Shown here: positions 45,701-55,858 of the stretch, in pieces
Layout of the letters: the number at the start of each line of letters is the position of its first letter
Position numbering within the stretch: position 1 is the first letter of the stretch
NCBI GenBank assembly: GCA_051294375.1
Contig: CM119267.1
Location: forward strand, 26,179,293-26,243,292
Direction: 5' to 3'
Length of the DNA stretch: 64,000 bases
DNA from: Paraspadella gotoi
Lineage: Eukaryota; Chaetognatha
Notes under the pieces: model-generated
What the model saw: the letters and a program-made list of their open reading frames with translations, nothing else
What the model was told of the DNA's origin: nothing
The model's database searches: none
Position numbers and translations under genes: made by a program

Positions 45701-48700
45701 ACTGCCGGACAGTAATATCGAGTTGATGCTATTTGGATCAGGCATAAATTCTTTGGGTAAAATACTACACAAATGTGCATTGAGCCCGCTACACCTGCCG
45801 AGAGCCCTCTTCTCACCTGACAGTAAGGTGGGCAGTCATCCGTTATTGCTTCTTTTGCAACAGGAGTGACGGACTCCTCTTCCTCTATCTAAAGCATTCT
45901 TTTTGAGGGACGCCCGTTCGTGGAGAGACGAACTAAGTTGCTTCAGTAGGGTTGACCTTATTTTGCTTCCCTTAACTCTGTCTCATCTCTTCTTACCCCC
46001 ATCCACTATCCATTCTTAGTTCTTTGTTGGAAACCTTTTTCTCTTTCTCTATCTGTTTTTCTCATCAAATGTTTGGCAAAAATCTAATTTTAGTTTTGGC
46101 TGATGAAGACTCGCAACCATAGATCTGAAACATGTCTGGTGTTTGAAACCAAAAAATTTGTTTGTAAACATGTGATAATCCTTTCTTTTTTCGTTGTTGA
46201 TGAGTTACGAGAAAATCAAAGTTTTATTGAATTGTGCAACAAATTTTTATTTGTTTAAATACAGACATGGGCACTTTTTTCCATCGATGCCTCCTTCCTT
46301 GCTGCGGCTCCTGAAGCAGCAAACAAAAACAATAATAATAATAATAACAATAATTTTTTAGATTATCAGAATAATAAAATATAATAAAAATCTAACTCTT
46401 TGATGCATTTAAAATTAATTTCAATAAAATTGGAACAATAAAAACACTTATAGGCTGAAAACCTTACTTCCGGTTAAGGCCACGCCCCATCATAACAAGA
46501 TATTTTTTAAATTTAATAAAACAAAAATAGGAGAAGAAGCTACTGGTGTTTTTTAACTATTATTGTTGAAAAATCCTTATGTTATAGCATATAAACCTCT
46601 TTCTTTAAAAATTATTATCATTTTGCGCTATATTTTTTTTCATCAGTACTTGATCACTTTGACGCTCTATTGGGTTTATTAGCAAAAACATTTTTTGCTC
46701 AAACACACTTTTAAAACGAATTTAGGATAAGAAATAATGGGAAACCGGACCGAGCGAGAACTTAGTATAGAGTTTTTTGAGGCTGGGGAACTCTAATCTT
46801 CAACCATGCTTAATTATTGCAAATTTATCAATTTTTAGTTTCTAAAATGTTTTTAGTCGGATCTGCTTATCAGCAGATCCCGACTCTATAATTCACTTTT
46901 CGGTCGGCGTCGGTCCGCCCCCTCAATATTGTCGGGCAGTCACTTATATCATGTCAGAACATCGAATTATGATAAATTATGCAAAAAAAACGATGTCCGT
47001 CCATCCGTCCGTCCTCCGTCCGTTCCGTCCCACCTTTAGCAAAAAACACCAAATTACTCGTGATTGATGGATGGATTGGAATGAAATTTTGTGTGTGGTA
47101 GGGAAGTGTGTGAATGAGCTGTATATGAAGTTCGATAGATCGTGTGAGTGAGATGAGAATAGGAAAAAAAAAAAAACCTGTTTCACTAATTGATTATGCT
47201 TCTTTTCTTTTATATATATTAATATGATGAAGATGTATATTAATAAATCAAATTAATCATTAATTATCATATTATCAATTAATCAATAATTAATTAATTA
47301 GTCAATTAATCCGTCCTTCCGTCCATCTTTAGCAAAAAGCTCAATACTCGTGATGGCTGGTTGATGATTGAAATTTGTGTGTGGTAGGACAGTGTGTAGA
47401 TGAAGCTGGATATAAAGTTTCGATGGAATCGTGCGAGTGGAAATGAGTTTAAATGGAAAAGAAAATAAGTTGCATTTACTAATAAATACTCTTTTAATCA
47501 TAATTGGATGGATATTTTGATTAAAAATTTTGTGTGTGGGTAGGACAATGTGTGACGAAGCTTGATGCAAAGTTTCGGTGGGAAACGTACGAGTGATGCG
47601 AGTTTGAAAAAAATATAAAAAATATTGTGATTTATCATCTGATTAGCAGATTACCGCTTAATTATGTAGAGCAGATCCGACATTGTTGCTCAAACTTGTT
47701 TTCTATGTTTAAAACGTCAATGCACCTGATGCTACTAACAAATTTTGAAAAATGAAAAGAAAAAATTTTTAGCATTTTTTGGCCCCACAGGGGTCCACCC
47801 CCAGGGCCCTGTATCTCTTGTCAGGGGTTGAATATCAAAATTCGCCTCGAAAGTTCCATTTATATAGTCATTAGCACTCTAAATGTAAAATTTCATTAAA
47901 TTCGATTGGGTAGTTTGGTGGGAACAGATTCTGGTCACAAAAAAGGGGTACTACATTTTATAATATGAAGCCTTCAGTAATTTATAATGATTTTTTTAAT
48001 ATTTCAGTTTTTTACTAAAGATGAAATTGGATGACCATGAATGAACAGTTATTTTATCTAAGTAAATATAAAATTAACTTTATGAAATTAAAATATATTA
48101 AACGTCCAGTACTTTGCCATAGAATGAGAGAAAAAAATTTAAAAAAATATTCAGCCAATGAGGAATGGTACGCATTTTTTAGCCGGATCTGCTTACAGCA
48201 GATCCCGGCTCTATTATTCACTTTGTCTGTCTGCCCCCCCAATCTTGTCGGGCATTCACTTATATCATGTCAGAACATCGAATTATGATAAATTATGCTT
48301 TAGAAAAAGTTTGAATTTTGCTTCATCAACGAATAAATAAAATTCGTTGATGAAGCAAAATTCTAACTTTTTCTAAATCTCCAAACTAAACGAAAAAAGA
48401 AAAAAATAATACAATAAATTATGCAAAAAAAATGATGACCGTACGTCCCTCCGTCTGTCCGTCCCTCCGTCTGTCCGTCCCACCTTAGCAAAAAACACCA
48501 ATTCTATCATGTAGTTCTTCCCCACCAACAAGTGAGAGAGCTCTCTCACTTGTTGGTGGGGAAGAACCACGAAGAATCCCGGTTCCATTTGGAACCATAA
48601 AATACTCGTGATTTGATGGATGGATTGGAATGAAATTTTGTGTGTGGGTAGGGAAGTGTGTGATTGAGCTGGAAATCAAGTTTTGATGGAATCGTCCGAG

Positions 48701-51700
48701 TGGAAAAGAGTTAAAATGGAAAAAACAAACAATCTATTTCACTATTTGATTATGCTTCTTTTATTTTTATAGAGCCTGCCGGCGAAGCCGGTTCAGGCTC
48801 GATATTGATTCAGGTCAGCTTCTTTGTGACGTCGTCGTCGTTGTCGTCGGCGTCAAGCTGTTTTATATAAAAACTACTACGCTTTTATAGGTTTTGCTGG
48901 GACTTACCGTTTTTTTTTAAATAAAAATTATTATGAATTACGATGAAGTTTTTTTAAAAGTGTGCGATCATAGTAAGTGAAAATTTAGATATGGCTTCTC
49001 ATCTTGAAATAGCTTTGATATTTTCCTATTACATTTGGATTTAAGTATTTTTTTGTTTGAATTTCCACTTTATTATTATTTACTGCAATATGCAAATGAG
49101 ATTATAGTACTCATTATAATATCCAAATTAGTATATAGAAATGTTTTAATTTAATTTACATATTGGCAGTATATAATATTGAAGATGAAATTCAAAATTT
49201 TTTTTTAAATCTATAATAAAAATGGAAAATCAAAGGACCATTTTAATGAGAGCTATATCTTAATTTAATACAAATAAAAATAAAATCTTTTACAAGCTAT
49301 GATTGGAAAAAAATTGTAAGCAATTTCCAATTGTAAACATTTGTAACATTTTTTTTCCTTTCTTTTATTTCTTTAAATTATATCGGTATTTTTCTTTCTA
49401 TTTTTGTCAGTTGCTGCCTCTTCTGAACCCTTTAAAAACGAGTTCAGGCTCTGCAGTGATTGTACAACTGCCTTCCAGCGGCTGTCCAGCTTTCTCTCTT
49501 TCTCTCTCTGTCTCTGTCTGTCTCTTTCTTTCTCTTTCTGTCTCTCTGTGTCTGTCTCTCTCTCTCTCTGTACGATCTCTTGCGTGATCGTTTTTTGAAA
49601 AATTTTGATTATTTTTTTCCTTTTAAAAACTTTTATTATCGCCATTTATACTGCGCTTTTTTCTCAATGCAAAATCCCAAATTTATATCCGAGATTTTCG
49701 TTGATTTATTCTCTTTCTTTCTCTCTCTCTTTCATTCATACACGCATTTGTTTGTTTTATTTATGATGAATGATTCATTGCGTCAATGAATGATTATCAT
49801 CACATCAATGAATGACTATCATCGCATCAATCATTTGGTTATTATCACATCAATCATTTGGTTATCATCGCATAAATTATTGGTTATCATCGCATCAATA
49901 TTTGATTATCATCGCATCAATCCTTTGGTTATCATCGCATCAATATTTGGTTATAATTGAAGGGAGGCGAGATCCTATTCTTTTAAGATTTTTATATTAA
50001 ATGTAAATTCAAGCTGCATTAATTAATTATTAATAAGTAGTTAATTAATTAATAATTATTTGAAATTAATTAATTTTGTGATCAAGATTGTTGTTCTGTG
50101 ATTGAGAGGCGAGACAAAGTGGAAAACGATTTTGACACGAATAAAAAAAATTAATATTAATTAATTGTTCAGCTGCTTACCGCTAATGATCGTGGGCAGA
50201 TCCGGCATGGTTTGCTCAAACTTGTTTGGTGTCACTCGCGAACGGACACGGGGTATAGACGAGTTCAGCTCTGTAGCGGCTGTCCAGTAGGGTGGAGTGA
50301 TGAAAAGATTGAGCGATTGAACATTTTTTTTTTGCTGTCTTTCGACATGTAATTAATGAATTTAAAATCCTTTAAAATTTTTTTAAAGCATAACAGTATA
50401 GTAAATTCAATTATTTATGTAGTAATATCCTTATAAAATCATAAAATTTCAAAAGAATTTTTATTTTATTTTAAAGAACATATTTGGATTTGCCATAAAA
50501 AACTAAGAAAATTTTAAAAAATATGATATATTATATTTTAATGTTAAAACCGCAAAAAACGATTAAAACGTTTTAACATATCATTTTTTCCCCATTTTAA
50601 ATGTTGAAGACGACAGAATTTTTAATAACGTTTTATATTTTTGATTTAACTTTTTATGAAGAATCTGAATCTTTATTAAAAGTTTTAAAAAAATGATTTT
50701 TAATATTTACTATTTTATAAGAATATTACTATAAATATATTGTATTTTACTATTCTGTTCTAAAAACGTGTTAAGCTCTGAGCCGGCTATCCAGCTTCTC
50801 TCTATTTTTTTATCTATCTCTCTCTCTCTCTCACTCATACACGTATTTGTTTGTTTTATTTACGATAAATAACTCATCGCATCAAAGAATTGCTATCATC
50901 GCATCAAAGAATTGCTATCATCACATCAATGAATTACTATCATCGCATCAATGAATTACTATCATCGCATCAATGAATGACTATCATCGCAGCAATGAAT
51001 GACTATCATCGTAGCAATGAATGACTATCATCGTAGCAATGAATGACTATCATCGTAGCAATGAATGACTATTCATCGCAGCAATGAATGACTATCATCG
51101 GCAGCAATGAATGACTATCATCGTAGCAATGAATGACTATCATCGTAGCAATGAATGACTATCATCGTAGCAATGAATGACTATCATCGCAGCAATGAAT
51201 GACTATCATCGCAGCAATGAATGACTATCATCGCAGCAATGAATGACTTTCATCGCAGCAATGAATGACTATCATCGCAGCAATCATTAGGTTATCATCG
51301 CATTAATATTTGGTTATCGTCGCATCAATAATCAATTACTATTGCATCAATCATTATTTTTTTTGTTTATTTTCTTTAATAGTAACGTCTGGGGAAATCA
51401 CTGTTCTATTAAGATTTTTTTTTCGTCTTATTATTTATTTTCTCTTTCTTTTCGTTCAGCTACATCTCGCTGGTTCCGACCTCCGCCCACACTGGCGACG
51501 GAATGGGTAACCTCGTTGCTCTAATCGTCCAACTCAGCGAATCCTTCCTGGCGCCGCGCCTGGCATTTAGCGAAGAACTGCAGGCGACCGTGATGGAGGT
51601 AAATGTCGTGCCTGCATTACAGGCCAATGAATCAACTCAATCACCATCTTTTTTTCCTTCGATGATTCAAGGTGAAAGAAATCGTCGGTCTCGGGACGAC

Positions 51701-53930
51701 AATTGACGTTCTCGTCGTCAACGGACGACTTCACGAGGGCGACACCGTCGTCGTCGGTGGCGTCGATGGCGCCATCATTACTCAGGTCCTTTAACTTTTT
51801 ATCGTCGCAATCGCTTTGCGTTTGCGACGATATTGCTGTGGTTTTGCTCATAAGTGGCGTCGTCGTTGTCGTCGGTGTTCCAAATTATAGATTGTGGCGG
51901 TATATTCACACCGCCTCACGTCCACCATCGTTCAGCCAAATCCATTGGCTCTGCATTGGCAAAGCGAGACCGTCCTAGGGTAACCGCGCCAGTGACTGGA
52001 GGCGTCACTGATGGAGACAATATCCATCGCCCACAACAATCACCCTCTAACATCACTGAGGGTCGGAAGCCCCCAAAGCCAACAGTGAGATGCCCCATCC
52101 CAATGGGCATCACAGGCAACCCAGCTGTTGCCATAAGATCGCCTTTTTTATGATTAAATTTGAGTGGATGAAGCTGAAAATTTATATACAGCTTCTCATC
52201 ATCGATGTCCTTAAATTTGAGTCAGGACAGTTATTAAATATGTTTTGTTTACGTTTTATCAAAACAGACAAATTTTCTCTTTTATTTTTATATTTTTTTC
52301 TCTTTCTCTTTTCTCTTTTAATTATATCTCTCTCCCTGTCTCTTTTCCCTAGTCACTGATTCATAGGGGAAAAAAACGAGTCTGCAGCTGGCTCTGCAGG
52401 GGCTTATTCTTTTTCTCTCTTTTCTCCTGCTACTTCTGCTGCTGCCTTTTGATTTTTTTTTCTTTATTATTTGCGACGCAAAATTATTTAATTCTTTTTC
52501 GATGTCTTTTCTCATTTTCATTTCAGATTAGGGGACTTTTGCGTCCCCCACCAATGAAAGAATTAAGAGTCAAGAGTCAATACGAAAACTGTAAAGAGAT
52601 CGTCGCCGCTCAGGGGCTAAAAATCGCCGCAAAGGGGCTCGAAAAGGCTCTCGCCGGCCTTCCTCTTTACGTCAGCCACGTAAGTCGAGACGGGAATTAT
52701 ACGATTAATAACTATGTAGATTTAACTGTCAATCTTCCTCACAGAATGTCGACGAACTTGACATCGTAAAGGAAGAAGTGGAGTCGCACCTCAAGTCCGT
52801 CCTCGGCTCCATTAAAGTTGAAGAACGCGGAGTCTTTGTTCAAGCTTCGACTTTGGGTTCATTAGAGGCCCTGCTAGAGTTTCTTCGAACCTCGAAGATT
52901 CCCTACGCGGGAATAAGCATCGGCCCCGTACACAAGCGAGACATCATGATGGCCTCGGCCATGTTGGAGCGAGATGCTCAATGGGCCGTAATCTTGGCCT
53001 TCGACGTCAAGGTGGAGCGGGAGGCGCAGGAGCTGGCCGACTCCTTGGGGGTTCGGATCTTCACTGCTGATATTATCTACCATCTCTTCGACAAATTTAC
53101 TAACTACAGGGAGGAGTTAAAGCAAAGGTGAGATATCGACATTGATTTGCCGCTCAAAATAATTGACCTTTTATTTCCTTTTCTATTCACTTTGCAGGAG
53201 AAAAAATGAATTTAAAAACGTCGCCGTTTTTCCCTGTAAATTAAGAATTCTTCCGCAGTTCATCTTCAACAGTCGAGATCCTATCGTCATGGGTAACAAT
53301 CGATGTCTTGTGTCCTAATATTTTCAGTTAGTTATTTTTAGGCTCGCTCTTTCTCTCTAGGAGTGTCAGTGGAGGCTGGCACAATGCGGCTAGGCACGCC
53401 CATCTGTGTTCCTTCGAAAGAATTCGTCTTCATCGGATGCGTTTCATCGATCGAAGTCAACAACAAACCTTTGGAAAAAGCTGACAAAGGACAAGAGGTG
53501 ATATTTTTTCTTAGGATTACGTCGAACATCGTAACCATGTTGCTTCATACTGATTGCTTTGCTTTTTGGCCGTGCACATCAAATCAATTTTCTGTCATGA
53601 ATTTTATACGAGTTTTTTGTCATGACGTAATTTTAATTTTTGTCACCCTTATTTAATAACTACTTACTTACTACTTACTTACTTACTTACTTAGTACTTA
53701 ACTTTGTCTTTATTTTCTGTTTTGTCCCACTCCAGGTTTGCGTAAAGATCGAGGCTATCCCGGGTGAACCGCCCAAGATGGTTGGACGCCACTTCGAAGC
53801 CGAGGACCAACTCGTGTCGCGAATTTCGAGAGAGTCGATCGACGCGGTCAAGAATTATTTTAGAGACGAGATGACGAAACCCGATTGGCAACTCATGATC
53901 GAACTCAAGAAACTCTTTGATATTTTGTGA
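33739..53930 (+). CDS. EIF5B: Eukaryotic translation initiation factor 5B
   Basis: Sixteen exons: 33739-34063, 34930-35295, 35453-35940, 36043-36511, 39608-39856, 42542-42682, 42767-42897, 43253-43402, 43479-43717, 51460-51598, 51672-51785, 52527-52679, 52745-53127, 53198-53292, 53361-53497, 53736-53930. Total 1257 residues, every junction in phase. This IF2-type GTPase drives 60S subunit joining after start-codon selection. The N-terminal ~630 residues are Lys/Glu/Asp-rich low complexity with long charged helices, as usual for the family. The G domain has GHVDTGKT (675-682, split by intron 6), [13 protein letters not shown] (switch I), DTPGH (739-743) and NKID (793-796). Then come [38 protein letters not shown] (domain III) and domain IV to [14 protein letters not shown]. 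Introns 4, 5 and 9 (3.1, 2.7 and 7.7 kb) are swollen by transposons. Confidence 0.97.
34120..34700 (+). repeat. Family G AT-rich repeat in eIF5B intron 1
   Basis: The block with a GATGATGATGATG core (about 34450), CTTATTTTTGACTCACTTATC and GAGCTATCTGAATCTGG recurs at 38260-38600 in intron 4. Partial inverted symmetry is visible; no ORF. Confidence 0.6.
36697..37418 (+). mobile_element. Family B element, copy 2, in eIF5B intron 4
   Basis: Ends TAGGACTAAGCTCTGACGA and GAGACTCCTA, flanked on both sides by TCTCCCT (36690-36696 and 37419-37425), a 7-bp target duplication. 722 bp. Short ORFs are not conserved among the three copies. Confidence 0.8.
37419..39607 (+). repeat. Rest of eIF5B intron 4: AT-rich DNA, family G copy, purine-rich tract
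   Basis: 37.4-38.2 kb is AT-rich without recognised features. 38.26-38.60 kb is a family G copy. 38.87-39.19 kb is a strongly strand-asymmetric purine tract (GGGAAAAGAAAGGGAAAGAG type). The acceptor for exon 5 is TATTTTCAG at 39607. Confidence 0.55.
40440..42350 (+). mobile_element. 1.9-kb element with ~200-bp inverted arms in eIF5B intron 5
   Basis: Left arm (about 40450-40645: ACTGTATAGTAGAAACATTT, AAAACGGCATTCTTTTCC, CTTGGCCCTTCCCAGAAGCG) is the inverse of the right arm (about 42155-42345). Arm parts resemble the TIRs of the 8481-12347 element. The interior has a GC-richer patch (41290-41620) without a recognisable product. Confidence 0.65.
44128..44304 (+). mobile_element. Family C element, split copy, left fragment
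   Basis: GTTTTGAACAGTTGCACA, TTACTCTTCCACAAAAAC and GATGAACCATGCATCTTCAA match 32800-32910. The copy is cut after ATCTTCAA by a hAT-like insertion and resumes at 46796. Confidence 0.7.
44305..46795 (+). mobile_element. 2.5-kb hAT-like element with 8-bp target duplication ATCTTCAA
   Basis: ATCTTCAA flanks both ends (44297-44304 and 46796-46803) and is single in the uninterrupted family C copy at about 32905. Roughly 57-bp inverted termini: TAGACCTCCCCAG... left and the inverse of TAGAGTTCCCCAG... right, both with the shared AAGTTCTC.CTCGGT.CGGTTTCCC block. A TATAAAAG box at about 45055 follows ATTGGTCAG, a possible internal promoter. No long ORF or transposase, so it is probably non-autonomous. 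Confidence 0.8.
46796..47976 (+). repeat. Family C remainder with nested family D copies
   Basis: Family C resumes with ATCTTCAACCATGC. It is broken near 46850 by family D (hairpin at 46855-46885, GTCCGTCC tract, then a second degraded D stretch at 47300-47690). It continues from about 47695 (GTTTAAAACGTCAATGCACC) to the family C right terminus GGTCACAAAAAAGGGGTAC and TATAATATGAAGCC. Confidence 0.65.
48181..48780 (+). repeat. Family D copy with nested insertions
   Basis: It starts with the hairpin at 48181-48210 (stem AGCCG/CGGCT in place of AGTCG/CGACT). It is interrupted at 48300-48400 by a palindromic block (AAAAAGTTTGAATTTTGCTTC and its inverse) and at 48503-48600 by a DIRS-like mini-element, then continues to AAATGGAAAAAACAAAC. 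Confidence 0.7.
48503..48600 (+). mobile_element. 98-bp derivative: the two termini of the DIRS-like element abutted
   Basis: It begins ATTCTATCATGTAGTTC and ends GGTTCCATTTGGAACCATAA, the same two unlike ends as the 56237-58734 element. The shared inverted part (CTTCCCCACCAACAAGTGAG and its complement) meets at AGAGAGCTCTCT. It interrupts the CACCAATTACTCG motif of a family D repeat, so it is an independent insertion. Confidence 0.75.
48772..48800 (+). repeat. Perfect stem-loop at a repeat end
   Basis: GAGCCTG pairs with CAGGCTC, and inside it CCGGC pairs with GCCGG around a GAA loop. It follows the family D tail and precedes a GTCGTCGTCGTTGTCGTCGG stretch. It could be a transposon terminal hairpin. 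Confidence 0.55.
48801..49790 (+). other. AT-rich intron DNA with CT-rich simple repeat
   Basis: Mostly AT-rich. 49490-49575 is a CTCTCTGTCTCT-type tract whose frames give low-complexity Leu/Ser peptides. Nothing coding is recognised. Confidence 0.5.
49790..49960 (+). repeat. Minisatellite (GGTTATCATCGCATCAAT)n, short array
   Basis: About eight imperfect units of TTGGTTATCATCGCATCAAT occur. It is related to the larger array at 50880-51345. Confidence 0.75.
50000..50225 (+). repeat. Family D terminal fragment
   Basis: A TTAATTAA tract is followed by GATCGTGGGCAGATCC and TTTGCTCAAACTTGTT, the right-hand end of family D. Confidence 0.6.
50288..50765 (+). mobile_element. AT-rich MITE family K, copy 2
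   Basis: It begins AGGGTGGAGTGATGAAAAGA exactly as at 14596 and shares the ATTATAAGAATATTACTATA-like right part, but lacks the GATCCACTCTAAT right end seen in copy 1. Confidence 0.55.
50880..51345 (+). repeat. 22-bp minisatellite (AATGAATGACTATCATCGCAGC)n in eIF5B intron 9
   Basis: About 20 units of 22 bp differ mainly at CGCATC/CGCAGC/CGTAGC. Two units near 51070 and 51095 have one-base insertions. It lies about 115 bp before the exon 10 acceptor. No spacers, so it is not a CRISPR-like array. Confidence 0.9.
51795..51892 (+). repeat. Family E, left part
   Basis: In eIF5B intron 11: TATCGTCGCAATCGCTTTGC, GTTTGCGACGATATTGC, GTCGTCGTTGTCGTCGG and CCAAATTATAGAT. It is cut here by element F and resumes at 52137 with GATCGCC. 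Confidence 0.75.
51893..52135 (+). mobile_element. Short element F, copy 2, with 4-bp target duplication AGAT
   Basis: AGAT flanks both ends (51889-51892 and 52136-52139). Ends: TGTGGCGGTATATTCACACC... and ...CAGCTGTTGCCATA. It splits family E exactly at ATAGAT|CGCC, which is intact in other E copies. 243 bp, inverse orientation to copy 1 at 3897-4101. Confidence 0.85.
52136..52460 (+). repeat. Family E, right part
   Basis: GATCGCC, GATTAAATTTG, GATGAAGCTGAAAATT, CTTCTCATCATCGATGTCC, a TCTCTCCCTGTCTC tract and GAGTCTGCAGCTGGCTCTGC continue family E to near the exon 12 acceptor of eIF5B. Confidence 0.7.
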
Positions 53931-54521
53931 CGATTTGTTCTACGTCCACTTTAGAAGTTTTTATTGGTAACAGGTGGTCAGTCAGTCGTTGACGGCGGAT
54001 TTAATGAGATGCCTCGCGTCTCCTCTCATTCAACTTAAAAGGGGCAGCGACTTGGATTTTTTCCACTTTTTTTTTTTACTTCTCCTCCTCGCCCTCGACG
54101 CTGCCCTTCTATTTTCGATTACCCTTTTCCCACGCTTCCCAAATCTTAGAGTTTTTCCAGTCTTTATACTTTTCAAACTTGTCGGCGAATTTTTTATATC
54201 GTTTTATAAACCGCCCAATTATAAAATTTTGTAGTTTGATGTTAGTGCAAAGAACTTAAAGAAAACCAGAAATTGTATTAGTGGTATTCGTCGCTGCTCT
54301 TTTTTTTCTTTGACATTTTGGATGCGGTTTGCTAATGTTTTCCTTTAATTTTATAATTAATCATGAAACAGAAACCAAGAAAAACAGCGATCTTGGATTC
54401 GTTGAAAACGATAACAAAAAAGAACTATTCTACTAGGCGTTAATTGTTCAACCAACTAGTTTAATTTAATTGAAACGCTCATTTTCAGGTATATGATATA
54501 CATTTAATCCTGTAACTTAAA
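53931..54521 (+). other. eIF5B 3' flank / kleisin-like gene 5' flank
   Basis: T-rich DNA. A frame at 53974-54234 is hydrophobic and low-complexity and is not taken as a gene. No Rad21/Rec8 N-terminal domain is encoded here on the + strand. Confidence 0.5.
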
Positions 54522-55813
54522 ATGACTTGGGACGCGAAAGATGGTGGCGTCGGGATCGACGACGGCATAAAAAAAGATCCGGGATCCAACCTGGGATCCA
54601 ATTTGGAAGCAACGATCGTGTCGATGTCCTCCATTTGCGATAACGCCATCTCCAAGTTGGAAATTAAGGAAGAGGAGACTACTTCCCCGATTTCACTTTC
54701 ATCCACCACCTCAAAAACTTATAAGCGACGGTGTCGTCCTGAGTCTTCTCGCGACCACGGGTCTCTACCCTCGACCGAAAATGTCGTAGAGTCAGAAATG
54801 GCCGGACTTGTCCATCCTCGCCCGGCCATGTCGAGAACGCTGTCCTCTGAGATTCGGACGTCCGTCTCTTTGTCTGACCGAAACTCGATACTCCCAAAAA
54901 ATGAAACTACTCCCATCAATCTGCCCGACAAAGTCCTTAGTCTGCCCGACAGGCTTCTCTCTCTTCCTGACCCCGTTGAAGACTCGGCCGTCGTCCTTGA
55001 CGACGACGACGACGACGAAATCTGTTCATCCACATTTACTATTGACTTGAAGACGCTGTTGAACGGCGTCGCCACGGATGAGCAGGCGGCGGCGATGATG
55101 ACCTTTGTTCCTAATTCCCACGAAAAAATGACGACGATGAAATCGATAACAAAAACGACGAAAGTTGAAAATAATCCAATGATTGTCCTCGACGATGACG
55201 ATGATGAACCGGAAATCGTTTTTATCGAAAATTCGACCCCTAAACGCAACATGGCGTCGCAACCAAGACGGACAAAAACGTTGTTGTCGCGAAGAGGGAA
55301 GTCGTCATTGACGGCGTCCTCAGAATTTCCACGAGTCGCTTCATTAATGAGCGGCGCTCGACGCATCGCCGCCCGGTGAGAAAGATGGATGCCTGACGCC
55401 CTTTAGGATACATTCGTTTCTCAGGCTAATATGTCTATTTTATTATTTCTCTCTTAACCTGGCTAAGCGATTATTTATTTATTTAATCATTAACATATAT
55501 GTGACTCCTGAGTCCTGACCGAGCTAAAAAATATGTCTGATTTTCGTTTTCAGTCCTCCACTATTATCAGAGTTCTCTCTTTCCGCGTCCTCTTCGGATC
55601 CGTCGACGACAGGGTTTTCATCACCGACTACAGTCTCCACCTATTCTTCGATTACTAGGTTAACTTCATCGAATACAGGATTAAACACTCCTTCATCTTC
55701 TTCGTCGTCGTTATCCACAGCTTCTTGGGGGCAGAAGAAACGAAAGAAACGTAGTAAACTCATTATCGATACCAACTTAAACATCGACGCGTTGGATTAC
55801 AAGCATCAGCTGA

Positions 55814-55858
<45 letters not shown>

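Noticed and set aside
46095-46145. Second hammerhead-like core (GGCTGATGAAGAC...TCTGAAACATGTC)
   Set aside because: Stem II is only about three pairs with a long loop, and the sequence before the core does not pair with that after the GTC. At best a decayed relative.
44305-46795. Transposase gene inside the hAT-like element (frame at 45654-45869)
   Set aside because: Only 71 residues, no zinc-finger or hAT dimerisation signature; the element looks non-autonomous.
50880-51345. Regular repeat array that could suggest a CRISPR
   Set aside because: Units are contiguous with no unique spacers, in an animal intron; it is a minisatellite.
53974-54234. 86-residue hydrophobic frame after eIF5B
   Set aside because: Phe/Leu-rich, low complexity in a T-rich spacer, with no homology recognised.
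54719-55366. Reverse-strand frame of 215 residues
   Set aside because: Antisense of the kleisin-like gene's first exon; the sense frame has coding logic, SIM-like motifs and matching splice sites.
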